NCBI GenBank assembly: GCA_020439485.1 | Contig: JAGQSP010000188.1 | Coordinates: forward strand, 1-6,288 | Origin: Acidimicrobiales bacterium | GTDB taxonomy: Bacteria > Actinomycetota > Acidimicrobiia > Acidimicrobiales > Poriferisodalaceae | Reading direction: 5' to 3' | DNA: 6,288 nucleotides | Shown: positions 1 to 6,145 of the stretch, piece after piece | How positions within the stretch are numbered: the first letter of the stretch is position 1 | Layout of the letters: every line of letters starts with the position of its first letter | Translations under genes and position numbers: made by a program | Notes under the pieces: model-generated | Databases searched by the model: none | What the model was told of the DNA's origin: nothing | The model's input: only the letters and a program-made list of their open reading frames with translations

Positions 1-571
1 TGAGGGCGCCGGTCGAGCGGAAGAAGCCGGCGTCGCCGAATGCGAACACACGGCCGTCGTCGGCGACGGGCCAGTATCCGCGGCCGCTCTTGGTGGGGGC
101 CATGGCGACCACCGGTCTGCGCAGTGTCATGGCGCCGGTCGAGCCGTGGAAGCCGGCCTGTCCGTATGCGAACACGCCTCCGTCGCTTGCGACGAACCAG
201 TAGCCCTTGCCGTTGGGGTGGGCGGCCATTCCGACGACGGGTTGTTTGAGACGCAGGTTGCCGGTCGAGCCGTAGAAGGGGGCGTTTCCGAATGCGAACA
301 CACCTCCGTCGGCACCGAGCAGCCAGTACCCCTCGCCCGATGGATGGGCGGCCATGTCGACCACGGGCGCTGCCAGGTCGTGGCCGGCCATCGAGCCGTG
401 CAGTTTCGCCGCTCCGAAGGCTTCAACCGAACCGTCCTGGCGGCAGAGCCAATAGCCGTCACCCGCCGCTTTCAGCGCCAGCCCGGTGGTGGTGCCCCCC
501 AGCGAACCGCCGAAGGCGGGCTTGTTGCCGAAGTTGTAGACCCCGCCGGTGTCGGTGACCATCAGATAGCC
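1..571 (-). repeat. 126-bp (42-residue) coding repeat array in the DUF1501 gene
   Basis: Five repeat units lie in the protein, with their Gly-Tyr(-Trp) motifs at Tyr449, 487, 529, 571 and 613. Spacing is 38, then 42, 42 and 42 residues. The consensus is G-Y-W followed by an aliphatic stretch, then DGGVFAFG, then a small residue, F and GSTG, then a hydrophobic strand ending in MAAHP-like residues. The first two units are divergent (GYLMV, and DGSVEAFG in place of DGGVFAFG), while the distal three are close to consensus. At DNA level the 14-mer CGAATGCGAACACA at 37-50 recurs at 289-302 and with two changes at 163-176, exactly 126 bp apart. Repeats of this kind occur in secreted actinobacterial proteins and probably form beta-propeller-like blades. 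That fold is inferred. The array continues past the left edge, so the total number of units is unknown. Confidence 0.9.
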
Positions 572-1912
572 CTGTGAGGCTCCTGGCGTGGGCGCGGGGC
601 GTTCGAACGAGGCCGAGCCCGGCCCCGACAAGAACAGGGGCAGCGACTCGAAGCGACCGCCCAGCACCTGGTTGCTGTCTGCTCCCATCCACGAGTCGAG
701 AACGGTTGCATACAGCGAGCGGAAATCGACCGAGGGTTTGAGATTGCCTCGGTTGTCCAGGTCGGACAACGACGGGTAGACCCCGACGAGACCCCCGGCG
801 ACGTTGGCACCGATCACGAACGACACGCTGGCGGTGCCGTGATCGGTTCCGATCGATCCGTTGGCTTCGGGTCGGCGCCCGAACTCCGAGAAGGTCATGA
901 CCGTGACACGACTGGCGAACCGAGGGTCGAGGGTGTCGAAGAAGCGTTGGATTCCGCGATCGAGGTCGCCGAGGCGGTCGTTGTGTTGCCACGCCTGGTT
1001 CGAGTGGGTGTCGAAGCTTCCGAGCGACGTCGACAGAACACGCACCCCGACATCGGCGTTGATCAGCCTTGCCGCCCTGTCCATCTGGCGTTCGAATCCA
1101 GACCCGCCCCCGTTGCCCTCGTACGCGGGCGCCAGCTGTCTGGCGAGTTCGAGCGAGCTGATCGTGGAGTCGGCGATGGTGTCGGCCCACGCGCCTCGCG
1201 ACGAGTTGCCCTGGGCCATCTCGCGCAGCGCGTCGTACATCCGCAGGTGGTCGTCTGCGGTCTTGATGCCGAAGTCGACCCCGCCGGCCGACAACCCGAC
1301 GGCCGTTGACTGGCGGCCGCGGAGGTGCAGGGGCACCGAGCTCTCGAAGGTCACCGCCTCGAGTTCCGAACGCTGGTTGCCCAGACCGTCGAGCCAGCGA
1401 CCGATCCAGCCGTCTTTGGGAGCCTCGTTGGGTTCGCTGCCGGCCTTGCCGTGCATCCAGTGGGCCATCGAGTCGAAGTGGCTGAGCGACGGGTTGGCAT
1501 AGCCGACTCCCTGCACGATGGCGACCTGTCCCGAATCCCAGCGGGAGCGGATGTTCGACAGGGCTGGATGCAGAGCGACCCCGCCGCCGATGTGGTGCAT
1601 GGTGGTTTCGTCGATGGCCAGCTGCCCGCGGATGTCGCGATAGCGGCCGCTCTGGCTGACCGGGATGACGGTGTTGACGCCGTCGTTCCCTCCGCCCATC
1701 TGAACCAGCACCAGCACTCCCTCGCCGGCACCGAGGGGTTGGGCTGCGGCCGCCATGGCCTCGTATCGACCCAGTGTTGGACCGACGGTGGCGATGGCGC
1801 CGCCCACGGCAGCCATCTGCAGGAATCGGCGACGGCTGAGCCCAGAAGGGCTGGTGTCGAGCGGCGCCGACAGGGCGGCCTGGATGTCCTCGAACTCGGG
1901 TTCGGCGTTCAT
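1..1912 (-). CDS. Tat-exported DUF1501 protein fused to C-terminal 42-residue repeats (partial, 3' end off window)
   Basis: The frame is open from an ATG at 1912 to the left edge, giving 637 codons with no stop. Residues 26-32 read SRRRFLQ, followed by a short hydrophobic stretch (about 33-45) and Ala-rich residues near 52-58. This is a twin-arginine signal, so export of a folded protein is expected. Residues 65-430 match the DUF1501 family, which is related to the alkaline phosphatase/sulfatase fold: GGGNDGVN at 73-80, FDTH at 300-303, SEFGRR at 342-347, GTDHG at 355-359 and a GGLVGVYP block near 373. D77, D301, H303, D357 and H358 are candidate metal or catalytic residues by family analogy. 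After a Pro-rich hinge (about 439-444) come at least five repeats of about 42 residues, an unusual addition to this family. The start is supported by GGAGAG five bases upstream. The gene lies 49 bases downstream of the DUF1800 gene on the same strand, so co-transcription is likely. Substrate and reaction are unknown. Confidence 0.93.
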   Translation of the reverse strand, partial: MNAEPEFEDIQAALSAPLDTSPSGLSRRRFLQMAAVGGAIATVGPTLGRYEAMAAAAQPLGAGEGVLVLVQMGGGNDGVNTVIPVSQSGRYRDIRGQLAIDETTMHHIGGGVALHPALSNIRSRWDSGQVAIVQGVGYANPSLSHFDSMAHWMHGKAGSEPNEAPKDGWIGRWLDGLGNQRSELEAVTFESSVPLHLRGRQSTAVGLSAGGVDFGIKTADDHLRMYDALREMAQGNSSRGAWADTIADSTISSLELARQLAPAYEGNGGGSGFERQMDRAARLINADVGVRVLSTSLGSFDTHSNQAWQHNDRLGDLDRGIQRFFDTLDPRFASRVTVMTFSEFGRRPEANGSIGTDHGTASVSFVIGANVAGGLVGVYPSLSDLDNRGNLKPSVDFRSLYATVLDSWMGADSNQVLGGRFESLPLFLSGPGSASFERPAPTPGASQGYLMVTDTGGVYNFGNKPAFGGSLGGTTTGLALKAAGDGYWLCRQDGSVEAFGAAKLHGSMAGHDLAAPVVDMAAHPSGEGYWLLGADGGVFAFGNAPFYGSTGNLRLKQPVVGMAAHPNGKGYWFVASDGGVFAYGQAGFHGSTGAMTLRRPVVAMAPTKSGRGYWPVADDGRVFAFGDAGFFRSTGAL

Positions 1913-1917
1913 CGTGG

Positions 1918-1923
1918 CTCTCC
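1918..1923 (-). promoter_or_regulatory. Shine-Dalgarno site of the DUF1501 gene
   Basis: GGAGAG on the minus strand lies five bases before the ATG at 1912, inside the 49-base gap after the DUF1800 stop codon. It fixes the start so that the twin-arginine motif falls about 27 residues into the protein, a normal position for a Tat signal. Confidence 0.75.
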
Positions 1924-1961
1924 GGGGTGGTGGGCTGATCGAGGTTGTTGGGTAGTCGCCA

Positions 1962-3248
1962 TCACGCCACCTGGATGTCGGGACTGAGCATGGTGAGGGT
2001 CAGCAGGTTGGCGTGTTGTGGCCACTCCCAGGTGGCGCGCTCGGCGTACAGATAGTTCTCGAGGGCCGCCTTGGTCTGAGCCGACGCGTCTTCGATGCCG
2101 AAGAATGACAGCATCAGCTCGACCGCTTGTTTGGCACCGATCTGGGCTACCTCGGCCAGATGGTTTCGTTTGGTGGTCTTCCAGGTCAGGTGGCGTACGA
2201 AGTCGGCCTTGGCCCACGCCGCTGTCGAGGACACCCAGTATTCGTTGGCGCCCCAGCCCGAAGGGTTGGGTGGGTAGAACGGCGCCATCCCCATCGTCTC
2301 GAGCCACCAGTCGGGCCTGGCTTCGTCGGTGCTGCTGCCGGCGCCAACCATGCACTGAACGACGAAGTCGATGGGAGTGCGCACCAGGGCGCCTCTGGCT
2401 TGGGCCGACCAGAACTCGTTGCTCTGCAGAATCGCCCGCACCAGCTTCCAGATCTGGAGCCCGCCTGCAATGAACTCGTTGGCCAGGCGATCGACGACAG
2501 CGGGTTCGGGGTTGGGGTAGGCGAAGAATTCGAACAGCGACTTTGAGATGTGGCGCGCTGCGGTCTGCTTCTTCGAGCCGTCGAGGATCTCGTTGATCAC
2601 GCCGGGACCATCCCAGTCCTTGGTGATGCCGAAGATCGTCTTGTTGCGATAGTCGTGGTGGTAGGCCTGGAACTGATAGTGGTGCTTTTCGTCGTCGAGC
2701 ATGTGGCCGGTCCACGCCCTGGCGACCTCGACGATGTCTTGTTCGGTGTAGTTGCCCACCCCCAACAGGTGCAGTTCCAGCAGCTCTCTGGCGAAGTTCT
2801 CGTTGGGGTTGCCCGCCTTGTTCCGGTAGTTGTCGAGGTATGCCAACATCGCGGGGCCGATGGCCATCTGGTGAACCAGGTGGCGGTAGTCGGACATGCC
2901 ATGGTTGCGAAACAGCTGGTTCTGGTCCCAGGTGTGAAAGGCGTAGTAGGCGTCCTCGGCAGAGGTTGCGAAGTGTCCGTGCCAGAACAGAGCCAGCTTC
3001 TCCTGAAGCGGTCGGGGCACGGTGCGCATCCGCTCGATCCACCACAGGGCCAGATCGCGGTGTTGTTCCCAGCGACGGCCCTCGGGGTCGAGGACGCTGG
3101 GTGGGGCGATGGCGGGCGGGTTGGGACCGAAGTCCATCAGCAGATCTACCGCGGCGTTGCGGCTGAGGCCGGCAATCTCGTTGATCTGCTCGGCCTTCAC
3201 GGCAAATGCCGTGCGCCTCAACAGGTGTCTGGCGTCGGCGCGGTCCAC
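1962..3248 (-). CDS. DUF1800 family protein
   Basis: A 428-residue protein covering the whole DUF1800 family, a conserved family of unknown biochemical role that is usually encoded next to DUF1501. Family hallmarks appear in order: ARHLLRRTAFAV at 6-17, EKLALFWHGHFATS at 83-96, NPNENFARELLELHLLGVG at 147-165, YTEQDIVEVARAWTG at 167-181, HHDYRNKTIFG at 197-207, FYPPNPSGWG at 324-333, and a C-terminal LTMLSPDIQVA. GTG at 3248 is chosen because GAGGAGG lies five bases upstream. The frame stays open to another GTG at 3365, but those 39 extra residues match nothing in the family and overlap hairpin-like repeats. Neither start gives a signal peptide or membrane segment, so the product looks cytoplasmic by itself, unlike its Tat-exported partner encoded 49 bases downstream. 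The two are probably one transcript. Confidence 0.93.
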   Translation of the reverse strand: MDRADARHLLRRTAFAVKAEQINEIAGLSRNAAVDLLMDFGPNPPAIAPPSVLDPEGRRWEQHRDLALWWIERMRTVPRPLQEKLALFWHGHFATSAEDAYYAFHTWDQNQLFRNHGMSDYRHLVHQMAIGPAMLAYLDNYRNKAGNPNENFARELLELHLLGVGNYTEQDIVEVARAWTGHMLDDEKHHYQFQAYHHDYRNKTIFGITKDWDGPGVINEILDGSKKQTAARHISKSLFEFFAYPNPEPAVVDRLANEFIAGGLQIWKLVRAILQSNEFWSAQARGALVRTPIDFVVQCMVGAGSSTDEARPDWWLETMGMAPFYPPNPSGWGANEYWVSSTAAWAKADFVRHLTWKTTKRNHLAEVAQIGAKQAVELMLSFFGIEDASAQTKAALENYLYAERATWEWPQHANLLTLTMLSPDIQVA

Positions 3249-3253
3249 TGTCA

Positions 3254-3260
3254 CCTCCTC
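3254..3260 (-). promoter_or_regulatory. Strong Shine-Dalgarno site that sets the DUF1800 start
   Basis: GAGGAGG on the minus strand is a near-perfect anti-16S match, five bases before GTG at 3248. No comparable site precedes the more upstream GTG at 3365. A 5-bp stem with a 3-base loop (CGGGA-TGT-TCCCG on the minus strand, 3260-3272) abuts the site and shares its outermost G, so it could modulate ribosome access. Confidence 0.75.
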
Positions 3261-3297
3261 GGGAACATCCCGGGTAAAGGCCGCGCCGTCACCCAAA

Positions 3298-3330
3298 CGT
3301 AACACACTCGCAGTTTCGTCGTGTGTTGCG
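3298..3330. repeat. 10-bp inverted repeat in the DUF1800 leader (candidate operator or hairpin)
   Basis: The left arm CGTAACACAC (3298-3307) and right arm GTGTGTTGCG (3321-3330) are complementary at nine of ten positions around a 13-base spacer. The element lies 50 bases upstream of the chosen DUF1800 start, where a repressor operator or an mRNA leader stem would be placed. No specific regulator family can be named from this sequence, and a chance inverted repeat is possible. Confidence 0.4.
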
Positions 3331-3406
3331 CGGGTGCGGCTTGTGGCCTGAATCCCCTGGTTCACAGGATCAATCGGCCCGACACCTGGTCGACTTGAGC
3401 AGCTAC

Positions 3407-3428
3407 GTCATGATTTCGACATCATTTC
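3407..3428. repeat. 11-bp tandem repeat in an AT-rich intergenic patch
   Basis: GTCATGATTTC (3407-3417) is followed directly by GACATCATTTC (3418-3428), with nine of eleven bases shared. The period is about one helical turn. An inner inverted pair ATGAT/ATCAT (3410-3414 and 3421-3425) is also present. The patch is clearly richer in A and T than its surroundings and sits between the end of the serine hydrolase gene and the DUF1800 leader. It could be a regulator binding site or part of a promoter. No well-spaced -35/-10 pair was identified. Confidence 0.35.
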
Positions 3429-3455
3429 GTAAAGAATATGTCGGCGCGCAATGCC

Positions 3456-4304
3456 TCAGGCTGTGGACTGGGCCAGCACCGCATCGCTGAACGCGGGCCA
3501 CCTGGTCATTGCCCACTCGCCGAACTCGCGATCGGTCAGCACCACGCAGGCGACGGTTGCCTCGGGGTCGACCCAGACGAAGGTTCCTGCTCGCCCGAAG
3601 TGACCAAAGGTAGCGGGCGAGTTGTGGGCTCCCGTCCAGTGTGGGCTCTTGGTCGAGCGAATCTCGACCCCCAAACCCCAACTGTTGGGATCCTGGATGC
3701 CGTAGCCGGGCAGAACGCCCGGCAGGTCCACAAACGCGGGCTGGGTCATCTCGGTGATGGTCTGGGGCGCAAGAACCCTGGAGGTGACGCCGAGCAACTC
3801 GCCCGCCACTGCGGCGATGTCGTTGGCCGAGGCCGTCGCCCCGTGTGCGGGCGAACCTGCCATTCGCGTGTTCGTGAGACCCAGCGGTTCACAAATGCCT
3901 TCGTCGAAGTAGGTGGAGAACTCCATCGCAGAATTCTCGGCGACCACCTCGGCCACCATCTCGAAGCCGGCGTTGGAGTAGATGCGGCGGCGGCCCGGCT
4001 CTGTCAGCAGCCTCCGCTGGTCGGGCGCCAGGCCCGAGGCATGGGCTAGCAGATGGGCCACGGTCGAGCGCGGTGGCCCCGCCGCCTGGTCGAGGGAAAC
4101 CGTGCCCTCCTCGACGGCGACCATGACCGCCATGGCCGTCAAGACCTTCGTCACCGAGGCCAGGGCGAAGGGCCTGTCGATGTCTCCGCTTGACCACCGT
4201 CGGCCGTCTCGGTGCACGACGACAGAAGCGACGTTCCCCACCGGCCATTCTTCGATCAGCTCGAATGCATCCACGAGTTCTGACGGTACAGGTGCGCGGC
4301 TCAC
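3456..4304 (-). CDS. Class C beta-lactamase/penicillin-binding-type serine hydrolase
   Basis: A 282-residue protein of the beta-lactamase-like serine hydrolase family. All three catalytic motifs are present: S50-V-T-K53 (nucleophile and general base), Y109-S-N111, and H235-F-G237 in place of the KTG-type motif. The segment LLAHASGLAPD at 85-95 is also typical. Members include esterases, D-amino-acid peptidases and beta-lactamases, and the substrate cannot be deduced here. It is shorter than many relatives of 350-400 residues and has no visible signal peptide or membrane segment, so it is probably cytoplasmic. The start is GTG at 4304, whose GTGA overlaps the stop of the upstream propeller gene by four bases, indicating translational coupling. 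The frame continues upstream to 4589, but that part lies inside the propeller gene and lacks family features. There is no strong Shine-Dalgarno site, consistent with coupling. Confidence 0.88.
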   Translation of the reverse strand: MSRAPVPSELVDAFELIEEWPVGNVASVVVHRDGRRWSSGDIDRPFALASVTKVLTAMAVMVAVEEGTVSLDQAAGPPRSTVAHLLAHASGLAPDQRRLLTEPGRRRIYSNAGFEMVAEVVAENSAMEFSTYFDEGICEPLGLTNTRMAGSPAHGATASANDIAAVAGELLGVTSRVLAPQTITEMTQPAFVDLPGVLPGYGIQDPNSWGLGVEIRSTKSPHWTGAHNSPATFGHFGRAGTFVWVDPEATVACVVLTDREFGEWAMTRWPAFSDAVLAQSTA

Positions 4305-5551
4305 GCTGCCGGAGTCACGGCCACCTGCATGGTGCTCCGTAGGTCGAGACCCAGGTTGGTTTCGAACCGGGTGATGGTGGAGGTGGGCCTGTGGAAAGCG
4401 AGCAGTTCGTTGGCGCCCCCGATCAGCAGCCACTGGTTGGCGGCACTCCACGCGACGGAACGTGCACTGGTGATCGGTAGCTCGGTGACGGTTCGTTCGC
4501 CCACCTCGTAGATCACCGGAGACCCTGCACCCGACGAGATGGCCAGGTGGGCGTCGAGTTCGGGCGAGGTGGGCCGATCGACCCACCACAGCCCGCCGAG
4601 GTCAAGCCCTTCGGCCACTTCGTAGCTCGTCGTGGCGCCGGTACCAAGGTCGATGCGTTCTAGGTTGCACTCGAGAGTCTGGCCACAGACCCTGACAACC
4701 ACGCCGTCGGTGCCCCAGGCGACGAGTGCTCCGTCGGAGATGCGCTGGTACGAGTCGCCAGTCGACCTGTACACGCCTCCGGCTTGACCGGCCCCTACCA
4801 ACAGGTCGTCACCGACGAACCCGAAGGGGCCCGCACCTGCGGGCACTGTGCTCAGCTCGGTGATGTCGCCCTGCAGGCCGACCCGCAGCGGGGTAAACGA
4901 CCGTGCCTGGTTGTAGGGCCCCGATATCCAGACCTCGTCGTCACCCCACGCCAGTACTGAGCCGCCCCGGGTCAGCTCGGCAAACGAGCCGCTGACAGGG
5001 TCGAACCACGAAACGCCGGTGCGGGTCTCGACCCCGAAGCCCGTGGCCATTCCCACCAGCGTCTTGACCGAGTCGATGCCAAATGTCGTCAGGTCCAGCG
5101 TTGCCGCCGCACCGTCGTCGAGGTTCACCACTGCCACCTCGGTCTGCTCGAACGTCCACAAGACGACGATGCTGTTTGTGGGATGCTCGGCGAGCAGCTC
5201 GGGGCTGCCCGTGGCCGCCAGTTCGGCGTTGACTGGTGCCGAGCTGTTGGCAGCGCCCGGACCATCGTCGACTGCGGCGTCGGCTATCGAGGTCTCGGGC
5301 GCGGGCGCCGCCAGCGACGGTTCGGCGCCTGGTTGGCTTGGAAAGGTGGTCGTCGAGACCGTCGTGGTGGGTGTCGGCGCGTCCGCGCCGGATTCGTGGC
5401 TCGAGCCTGCGGCCACCGCCCACAGCACCAGCGCCGCCGTGAGGATGATGGCGGCCACCACACCGCGACGGATTCGTGGGTCGGGGGCTAGCTCGTGATG
5501 CTGAGCAGGCTCGGTGTCGAGCACCATCGGTGTCCGCGCCGGCGAGCTCAC
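4301..5551 (-). CDS. Membrane-anchored beta-propeller-like protein of unknown function
   Basis: A 416-residue protein with a short N-terminal cytoplasmic tail, arginines at 26-29, and one hydrophobic segment at about 30-48 (GVVAAIILTAALVLWAVAA). A Thr/Pro/Ala/Ser-rich linker follows (about 50-118), then a globular region to the C terminus. This indicates a single-span anchor with the bulk outside the membrane. The globular part has recurring beta-strand blocks with an AW or WW signature (SVLAWGDDEVWISG near 198, ALVAWGTDGVVV near 275, LWWVD near 321, SVAWSAANQWLLIGG near 365), which resemble propeller blades. C289 and C295 could form an extracytoplasmic disulfide. There is no lipobox cysteine, so it is not a lipoprotein. 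The start is GTG at 5551, 16 bases after the Nudix stop; ATG at 5527 is a plausible alternative giving 408 residues. The gene overlaps the serine hydrolase start by four bases. I do not recognise a characterised family, and a sensory or binding role is only a guess. Confidence 0.8.
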   Translation of the reverse strand: MSSPARTPMVLDTEPAQHHELAPDPRIRRGVVAAIILTAALVLWAVAAGSSHESGADAPTPTTTVSTTTFPSQPGAEPSLAAPAPETSIADAAVDDGPGAANSSAPVNAELAATGSPELLAEHPTNSIVVLWTFEQTEVAVVNLDDGAAATLDLTTFGIDSVKTLVGMATGFGVETRTGVSWFDPVSGSFAELTRGGSVLAWGDDEVWISGPYNQARSFTPLRVGLQGDITELSTVPAGAGPFGFVGDDLLVGAGQAGGVYRSTGDSYQRISDGALVAWGTDGVVVRVCGQTLECNLERIDLGTGATTSYEVAEGLDLGGLWWVDRPTSPELDAHLAISSGAGSPVIYEVGERTVTELPITSARSVAWSAANQWLLIGGANELLAFHRPTSTITRFETNLGLDLRSTMQVAVTPAA

Positions 5552-5567
5552 GAGGCTCAGGCCCGCT

Positions 5568-6110
5568 TCAGCCCGGCTCCATCGAGCCCGCTGCCGTCTG
5601 GTGTGTCCACCGCCACAGTCTGCCCTGTAAGTAGTCGTCGAGTCTCACCAGGTGGGACGGCACGGTCGGAGTCGGGGGGTCAGCGGGGTCGAACCAGCCC
5701 ACCTCAGACGTCTCGTGATCGCCCACGGTGGGATCGTCGTCGGTGATGCCCAGATACACGGTGGTCTGTATCCAGTCGGTCTCGCTGGGTCGGGCATAGG
5801 GGGCGACGTATATCCCCAGCAGCCCGGTCAGGGTGACCTGGACTCCCGCTTCTTCGCTCAGTTCGCGCCTTGCGGTGTCTTCGGGGTGCTCGCCATAGTC
5901 GGAGAAGCCGCCGGGAATGCACCAATGATCGATGTAGGGGTCGTGGGCTCGTTTGACCATCAAGATCTTGCCGTCGCGTTCGACGATCACGTTCGCCGTG
6001 GGGCCCTGCTGAACCAGCTTCCAAAGCGGCCCGTGTGTCGGGCAGGACGCCACACCACCCAAGCCCATGTCGGGTGGGGCCGGGTTGCCGCAGTAATAGC
6101 AATGGCTCAT
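5568..6110 (-). CDS. Nudix hydrolase with N-terminal zinc ribbon
   Basis: A 180-residue protein. Residues 4-26 hold C4-YY-C7 and C23-PT-H26, a CxxC plus CxxH zinc ribbon of the sort found at the N terminus of some nucleotide-sugar or NAD-type Nudix enzymes. The Nudix box at 68-90 is complete: G68, E74, then R82-E-L-S-E86-E87-A-G89-V90, so magnesium-dependent cleavage of a nucleoside diphosphate linked to another group is expected. HWCIPGGF at 62-69 leads into the box. The exact substrate cannot be read from the sequence; ADP-ribose or a related compound is a family-level guess. ATG at 6110 is preferred because GGTAGGG lies just upstream, although an in-frame GTG at 6140 would add ten residues. 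It is the first gene of a three-gene run and diverges from aroC across 35 bases. Confidence 0.92.
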   Translation of the reverse strand: MSHCYYCGNPAPPDMGLGGVASCPTHGPLWKLVQQGPTANVIVERDGKILMVKRAHDPYIDHWCIPGGFSDYGEHPEDTARRELSEEAGVQVTLTGLLGIYVAPYARPSETDWIQTTVYLGITDDDPTVGDHETSEVGWFDPADPPTPTVPSHLVRLDDYLQGRLWRWTHQTAAGSMEPG

Positions 6111-6121
6111 CTCGTCGACCC

Positions 6122-6137
6122 TACCGTCGGGTACCGT
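6122..6137. promoter_or_regulatory. Repeated TACCGT motif in the short divergent aroC/Nudix gap
   Basis: The 35-base gap between the Nudix ATG (6110) and the aroC ATG (6146) carries TACCGT twice (6122-6127 and 6132-6137). On the plus strand the second copy fits a TAnnnT -10 element eight bases before the aroC ATG, which would make a leaderless or near-leaderless transcript. On the minus strand TAGGGT (6127-6122) is a similar candidate for the Nudix operon. No -35 box at normal spacing was found for either, so this is tentative. Confidence 0.3.
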
Positions 6138-6145
6138 CACAGTCG

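Noticed and set aside
459..1190. A 243-codon minus-strand open frame inside the DUF1501 gene
   Set aside because: It lies fully within the DUF1501 coding region in another frame, has very high Arg content and no recognisable domain.
839..1987. Several plus-strand open frames antisense to DUF1501 (839-1309, 861-1502, 1325-1987)
   Set aside because: They are antisense shadows produced by high GC. None has a ribosome site or family features, and they overlap each other and the sense gene.
1909..3045. A 378-codon open frame on the minus strand in another frame of the DUF1800 gene
   Set aside because: It overlaps almost entirely with the well-supported DUF1800 frame, is dominated by Arg/Pro/Gly as in GC-rich shadow frames, and shows no family motif.
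2550..3302. A 250-codon plus-strand open frame antisense to DUF1800
   Set aside because: Its Val/Gly/Leu-rich composition mirrors the codons of the opposite strand. No conserved motif was seen.
3434..3455. Possible terminator after the serine hydrolase gene
   Set aside because: The GGC/GCC pairing around GCGCGC is only about three base pairs and there is no T run in the transcript direction, so no intrinsic terminator can be supported.
4305..4589. N-terminal extension of the serine hydrolase frame
   Set aside because: It lies inside the propeller gene, is Arg-rich, and lacks beta-lactamase-family features. The GTGA overlap at 4304 is a far better start.
4941..5498. Alternative frames on both strands across the propeller gene linker
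   Set aside because: They come from the low-complexity Thr/Pro/Ala linker and flanking GC-rich codons. The 4301-5551 frame has the membrane anchor and fits the operon spacing.
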